Shown in pieces: positions 6,436 through 9,447 of a DNA stretch of 9,447 bases. Source of the stretch: an uncultured beta proteobacterium (GTDB lineage Bacteria > Pseudomonadota > Gammaproteobacteria > Burkholderiales > Rhodocyclaceae); assembly GCA_903910495.1 (NCBI GenBank), contig CAIVZW010000561.1:1-9447 (forward strand). Reading direction: 5' to 3'. The stretch's first letter is position 1; the number at the start of each line of letters is the position of its first letter. A program made the translations under genes and the position numbers. Below the pieces are notes generated by a model, which was not told the origin of the DNA, made no database searches, and saw only the letters and a program-made list of their open reading frames with translations.

Positions 6436-7291
6436 CCCGAGAAAATCACGTTGGGGAATGCAGGCTCGGCGCCGCGCCGCGCATTTAGCGATCTATTCCA
6501 TTCTTGTGGTCGCAATGATCATCATGTTGTTTCCCGTGGCGTGGATGCTTACGGTATCAGTCCGCCCTAACGTCGAAGTAATGAAGATTCCCCCTGACTG
6601 GATTCCTGCACTTTTCACCCTTGACGCCTACCGCAAGGTACTTGACAGCGGGCGCTATTTGAAGACTTTCGTGAACACGTATTTTGTGGCCCTGGCGGTA
6701 ACGCTCGTGTCGCTGTTTATCGGCGCAATGGCGGCCTATGCCTTGGCGCGTTTTCGTTTCAAAGGGCACCGCGCCGTATTGATGTTCCTGATCACGACTC
6801 AGATGTTTCCATTAGTACTCCTGTGCATTCCATACTTTCAGGTCGTGGTGAAGATTGGGCTCTACGACACACTCACGTCGCTGATCATCGTTTATGTCAC
6901 ATTCACGCTGCCCTTCTGCACTTTGATGCTGCGCAGCTACTTTGCTCAGATCCCGAAAGACATGGAAGAAGCGGCGATGGTCGATGGTTGCTCACGGGTG
7001 AGCGCTATTTTGCGGACGCTCCTGCCACTTTCATTTCCCGCGCTGATCGGTGCGGGTCTCTATACTTTCCTTCTCGCGTGGAATGAATTCCTGTTTGCAG
7101 TGGTCCTGATTGAGGCTTGGGAAAAACGCGTCATCACGATGGCCATTTATAGCCTGATGGCGGAATTTGTTACCGACTGGAGCATGATGATGGCCTTCTC
7201 TGTATTGGCTAGCGCTCCGTTGGTTATCGCCTTTATCTTTCTCCAGCGCTACATGGTGCGCGGAATGACGGCTGGCGCGCTTACGTCATAA
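6428..7291 (+). CDS. ABC sugar transporter permease, MalG/UgpE type
   Basis: This is the second channel subunit, 287 residues if translation begins at TTG 6428, which overlaps the previous gene by 8 bp and would be translationally coupled. An alternative is ATG 6458 (277 residues), preceded closely by GGGGA. Six hydrophobic segments lie at about 17-45, 81-107, 115-140, 147-171, 199-229 and 252-276. The EAA loop is at about 180-200 (EEAAMVDGCSRVSAILRTLL), and the MalG-like MLFPVAWMLTVSVRP, LLAWNEFLFAVVL and C-terminal QRYMVRGMTAGALT are clear family marks. It pairs with the permease upstream to form the heterodimeric channel. The ATPase gene comes only after a 359-bp gap, which is long for such operons. 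Confidence 0.93.
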   Translation: MANPRKSRWGMQARRRAAHLAIYSILVVAMIIMLFPVAWMLTVSVRPNVEVMKIPPDWIPALFTLDAYRKVLDSGRYLKTFVNTYFVALAVTLVSLFIGAMAAYALARFRFKGHRAVLMFLITTQMFPLVLLCIPYFQVVVKIGLYDTLTSLIIVYVTFTLPFCTLMLRSYFAQIPKDMEEAAMVDGCSRVSAILRTLLPLSFPALIGAGLYTFLLAWNEFLFAVVLIEAWEKRVITMAIYSLMAEFVTDWSMMMAFSVLASAPLVIAFIFLQRYMVRGMTAGALTS

Positions 7292-7650
7292 CACCATCCT
7301 ATTTACGTTTAGCCTCCAATGTTAAGCCAGCCATCTCCCTTCGCATGTGTGACTGACATGCTTCTGGCGCTCCCTTTGCAGTTGTTCAGGACGCAGGGAA
7401 ATCAGCGTAGTGCGTCAAACGGCCCCCCGGTGATTCTCAAAATATGACCCTAATTCTCATCACACCAGCACGTTCATGCATCTGGAGTAACCGTTCTCAC
7501 AGAAGCTGCGCCGTGCACACCAGTTACCCGATAAGCACATGCACACATTCTCGACATCGCAATACACAAGTTTCTTATGTTGAATTCAGTCATGAGATTC
7601 AGAAAGATAAGCAACGCCGCCCAGCGCGGTAACCGGAAAGGAATGACAGC
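7292..7650. other. 359-bp non-coding gap inside the transporter operon
   Basis: No frame here has a recognisable protein or a good start. A nested hairpin sits at 7326-7368. Short direct repeats ATTCTCA occur at 7433-7439 and 7453-7459, and TTCTCA recurs at 7494-7499, so the copies are 20 and 40 bp apart. On the minus strand they lie in GGGTCATATTTTGAGAAT-like text reminiscent of multiple-repeat ends of IS21-family elements. A 30-codon open minus-strand stretch (7325-7414) is not recognisable. A possible weak promoter for the ATPase gene, TTGAAT (7580-7585) with AAAGAT (7603-7608), is poorly supported. The stretch may be an insertion or deletion scar. Confidence 0.6.
7326..7368 (+). repeat. 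nested hairpin after the second permease gene
   Basis: GCATGT (7343-7348) and ACATGC (7356-7361) form a 6-bp stem with a 7-base loop. They are enclosed by GCCAG (7326-7330) and CTGGC (7364-7368). The left side carries a 12-base bulge and the right only 2 bases, so the outer stem is weak. No T-tract follows. It could be a processing or stability element ending the permease message. Confidence 0.35.
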
Positions 7651-8757
7651 ATGGCAGCAGTTACACTCAAGGGCGTGTTTAAACGATTTGGTGACAATAC
7701 GGTAGTAGACGATGTCAATCTCGTAATTCCCGACAAGGAATTCGTTGTCATGGTCGGCCCTTCCGGTTGCGGCAAGACGACAACGCTACGCATGATTGCG
7801 GGTCTTGAAGACATCTCCGACGGTGAGATCTACATCGGTGACCGTCTGGTTAACGACGTGCCACCCAAGGATCGTGATATCGCCATGGTTTTCCAGAACT
7901 ATGCGCTGTATCCTCACATGACCGTCTATGCAAACATGGCATTCGCGCTCAAACGACGCGGTGTATCGACTGAGGCGACCGATCAGCGGGTCATGGCGGC
8001 GGCCCGTATGCTGGGCGTTCAGGATTTCCTGGCCAGAACACCCAAAGCGCTCTCTGGCGGACAACGTCAACGCGTCGCTTTGGGTCGCGCGATCGTCCGT
8101 GAACCCGCCGTTTTCCTCATGGATGAGCCGCTGTCCAACCTGGACGCGAAACTACGTGTCCAGATGCGAGCGGAACTGTGCAAGTTGCATAACCGGTTAC
8201 AAACAACAATGATCTTTGTCACGCACGATCAGACCGAAGCGATGACCATGGGCGACCGCATTGTTGTAATGAAGGACGGACGGGTTCAGCAGGTCGGAAC
8301 ACCACTCGATATCTACAAGCACCCGGACAACATTTTTGTTGCCGGATTCATCGGCAGTCCATCCATGAACTTCTTGAACGTCAGGCTAGAGGAATTAGGG
8401 GGACGCCTGTTCGTCTGTGGATCCGCTTTCCGCCTACCGCTTCCGGCGGGCTGTCCTGCCTTCGACAAGTTGGGTAAATGGGTCAACCGGGAACTCGTGC
8501 TTGGATTGCGGCCAGAAGATATCCATGATGCAGTTCTAAACCCCGAACGCGATGCTGAGTGCTGCCTTGATATCGTCATTGATGTCGTTGAGATGATGGG
8601 TAACGAGGCATTCTTGAATGGTTCAACCGGTGACCATGACCTTGTGGCGCGTGTGGAGTCTGCGACAACTGCTCAAGACGGAACACTTCATCGACTCGCA
8701 TTCGACTTGAGCAAGGCACATTTCTTTGACCCCACAACGACCGCCGCTATAAATTAA
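7651..8757 (+). CDS. ABC sugar transporter ATP-binding protein, MalK/UgpC type
   Basis: This 368-residue cytoplasmic subunit hydrolyses ATP to drive the importer. All nucleotide-binding motifs are intact: Walker A GPSGCGKT (36-43), Q-loop [12 protein letters not shown] with Gln82, signature LSGGQRQRV (134-142), Walker B VFLMDE (154-159) followed by the D-loop SNLDAKLR (162-169), and H-loop His192 in VTHDQTEAM. The C-terminal part from about residue 240 is the regulatory OB/TOBE domain of the MalK/UgpC/MsmX group, with the marker GLRPEDIHD. Overall length is typical. ATG 7651 has AAAGGA (7638-7643) at about 7 nt. It is the only ATPase in the locus, so it must energise the two upstream permeases despite the gap. 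It could have its own promoter; whether it is cotranscribed is not visible. Confidence 0.96.
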   Translation: MAAVTLKGVFKRFGDNTVVDDVNLVIPDKEFVVMVGPSGCGKTTTLRMIAGLEDISDGEIYIGDRLVNDVPPKDRDIAMVFQNYALYPHMTVYANMAFALKRRGVSTEATDQRVMAAARMLGVQDFLARTPKALSGGQRQRVALGRAIVREPAVFLMDEPLSNLDAKLRVQMRAELCKLHNRLQTTMIFVTHDQTEAMTMGDRIVVMKDGRVQQVGTPLDIYKHPDNIFVAGFIGSPSMNFLNVRLEELGGRLFVCGSAFRLPLPAGCPAFDKLGKWVNRELVLGLRPEDIHDAVLNPERDAECCLDIVIDVVEMMGNEAFLNGSTGDHDLVARVESATTAQDGTLHRLAFDLSKAHFFDPTTTAAIN

Positions 8758-9080
8758 CCCGTTCATGAGGATACTGAATACGCTGTTTGGCGTTGGATTT
8801 CAGTCACTGACAAATTAGACGCTCATGGTTGGCCGGTGTCCATAGCGGCCAACCGGCCGGTCATGAACGCTCTCCAAAGCGGCTATTCCTCGCTAACTTT
8901 GTCTGGCAAAGGGTCATTCTAAGCCAAGCAGCAGAATAATTCCCTCAACTGAGAGATTGCGAGTTTAAGAACCGATGGGCTTCTTCCGTGCAAGGACTCA
9001 CGATCAGTTTTTCGGCGCCGATCTTGGTTCTTCATCCCTGGACACCTGCTTCGGACTTTGAACCGGAATCACCAACGTGA
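8758..9080. other. 323-bp intergenic region between convergent genes
   Basis: The ATPase gene (plus) and the epimerase gene (minus) converge here, so terminators for both are expected. The only strong structure is the hairpin at 8827-8854. Weaker inverted repeats are GTTCATGA (8761-8768) with TCATGAAC (8861-8868), and AAGAACC (8967-8973) with GGTTCTT (9026-9032). No gene, IS end or tRNA was recognised in the rest. Confidence 0.6.
8827..8854. terminator. candidate hairpin terminator between convergent genes
   Basis: GGTTGGCCG (8827-8835) pairs perfectly with CGGCCAACC (8846-8854) around a 10-base loop, 70 bp after the ATPase stop. It is further enclosed by the GTTCATGA/TCATGAAC inverted repeat at 8761-8868. 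Its position suits transcript termination for the transporter operon, but neither strand shows a run of T after the stem, so it is at best a non-canonical terminator or a 3'-end protecting structure. Confidence 0.4.
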
Positions 9081-9447
9081 TCAGGATTGCGCAATTGGTG
9101 AATTCTTCATTTGAGTTTTCATCACGTCTGTCAGCGTTTCTTCAAACCGTTGGCAAGCGGACGTGATTCCATCCTGTTGCTGAAATACGGTATAGATTCC
9201 GGTGACATAAACCTCGGCCCCCCTTCGGGTGCATTCAATGGCATTGGGATAATCTACTCCGCCATCGATCGAAATGAGGAAATCTACGCCATGTTTCTTG
9301 CGTAGCTCGTCAAGTTCGGTAACGCGCGGAAGACTGTCAACCATGAACTTCTGGCCAGCATAGCCGGGTTCTACCGTCATCAGAACGACATAGTCAAGGA
9401 ACCTGATGACGGGCTCGATTATCGATATTGACTGACTGGGATTGATG
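9081..9447 (-). CDS. C-terminal part of a ribulose-phosphate 3-epimerase family enzyme (Rpe/AlsE-like), cut by window edge
   Basis: The open frame continues from the right edge (it begins INPSQSISIIEPVIRFLDYV) to the TGA at 9081-9083, giving 121 codons. ATG 9380 is an internal methionine, not the start. The sequence VVLMTVEPGYAGQKF matches the phosphate-binding LMTVxPGxxGQ segment of the (beta/alpha)8 family. ISIDGGV carries the catalytic aspartate, and GAEVYVTGIYTVF is the last conserved loop. The enzyme would invert C3 of a ketose phosphate. MTV-EPG-YAGQ and the VTGxxxVF ending look nearer to D-allulose-6-phosphate 3-epimerase (AlsE) than to housekeeping Rpe, whose equivalents are MSVNPGFGGQ and VAGSAIF; this subfamily call is tentative. 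It faces the transporter operon and may be the last gene of a second, minus-strand catabolic unit extending right. Confidence 0.88.
   Translation of the reverse strand, partial: INPSQSISIIEPVIRFLDYVVLMTVEPGYAGQKFMVDSLPRVTELDELRKKHGVDFLISIDGGVDYPNAIECTRRGAEVYVTGIYTVFQQQDGITSACQRFEETLTDVMKTQMKNSPIAQS

Noticed and set aside
7325..7414. 30-codon minus-strand open stretch ending in GRWLA and a stop
   Set aside because: It reads a little like a protein C-terminus, possibly transposase debris, but is too short to identify and is bounded by an in-frame stop at 7415.
7444..7632. 62-codon plus-strand open frame between permease and ATPase
   Set aside because: Composition is rich in Ser, His, Thr and Arg with no domain, and there is no ribosome binding site before the ATG; more likely random reading of non-coding DNA.
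8967..9032. AAGAACC and GGTTCTT inverted repeat as the epimerase terminator
   Set aside because: The 52-base separation and short arms give a weak structure, and no T-tract follows on the minus strand.
1..9447. CRISPR arrays, tRNA or rRNA genes, phage genes, toxin-antitoxin pairs
   Set aside because: Looked for on both strands by eye; no regular repeat-spacer pattern, cloverleaf-like element or recognisable genes of these types were seen.

Overview
The window looks like a piece of a proteobacterial chromosome, most likely a betaproteobacterium of the Burkholderiales type. That assignment is low-confidence inference from the transketolase, from the membrane-anchored phosphoesterase N-terminus and from moderately GC-rich coding sequence; there is no rRNA or other marker gene. 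It holds a complete sugar-import and regulation locus flanked by two pentose-phosphate-type enzymes.

Layout. The left edge (1-220, minus) carries the start of a membrane-anchored protein, probably a metallophosphoesterase. A 440-bp gap follows. It contains a nested inverted repeat and a short decayed fragment of a type I restriction enzyme R subunit (HsdR). A full-length transketolase gene (661-2664, minus) comes next. A 232-bp divergent intergenic region separates it from a LacI-family regulator gene (2897-3904, plus). Downstream, on the plus strand, lie a periplasmic sugar-binding protein (4173-5450), two MalF/MalG-type permeases (5536-6435 and 6428-7291) and, after an unusually long 359-bp gap, a MalK/UgpC-type ATPase (7651-8757). 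At the right edge, on the minus strand, is the C-terminal part of a ribulose-phosphate 3-epimerase / allulose-6-phosphate 3-epimerase family enzyme (9081-9447).

How it fits together. The four transporter genes form a complete CUT1-type ABC importer. The LacI-family protein is the obvious local regulator. Four 14-bp operator-like sites close to TGTAAACGTTTACA occur as two tandem pairs. One pair is between the transketolase and regulator genes; the other lies over a probable core promoter of the transporter operon. In both pairs the centres are 21 bp apart, two helical turns. A transketolase and an epimerase on either side of the transporter suggest that the imported sugar is fed into the non-oxidative pentose phosphate pathway. 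The substrate itself (a pentose, a pentitol or a rare ketohexose such as allulose) cannot be read from this window, and the kinase or isomerase that would complete a pathway is not present, possibly lying beyond the right edge.

The intergenic regions show repeated signs of past rearrangement: the HsdR fragment, the insertion-sequence-like repeats inside the transporter operon, and several hairpins without T-tracts. No CRISPR array, tRNA, rRNA or intact mobile element was seen. The core genes belong to known families; the points worth checking are the operator architecture and the hybrid catabolic locus, not a clearly new system.
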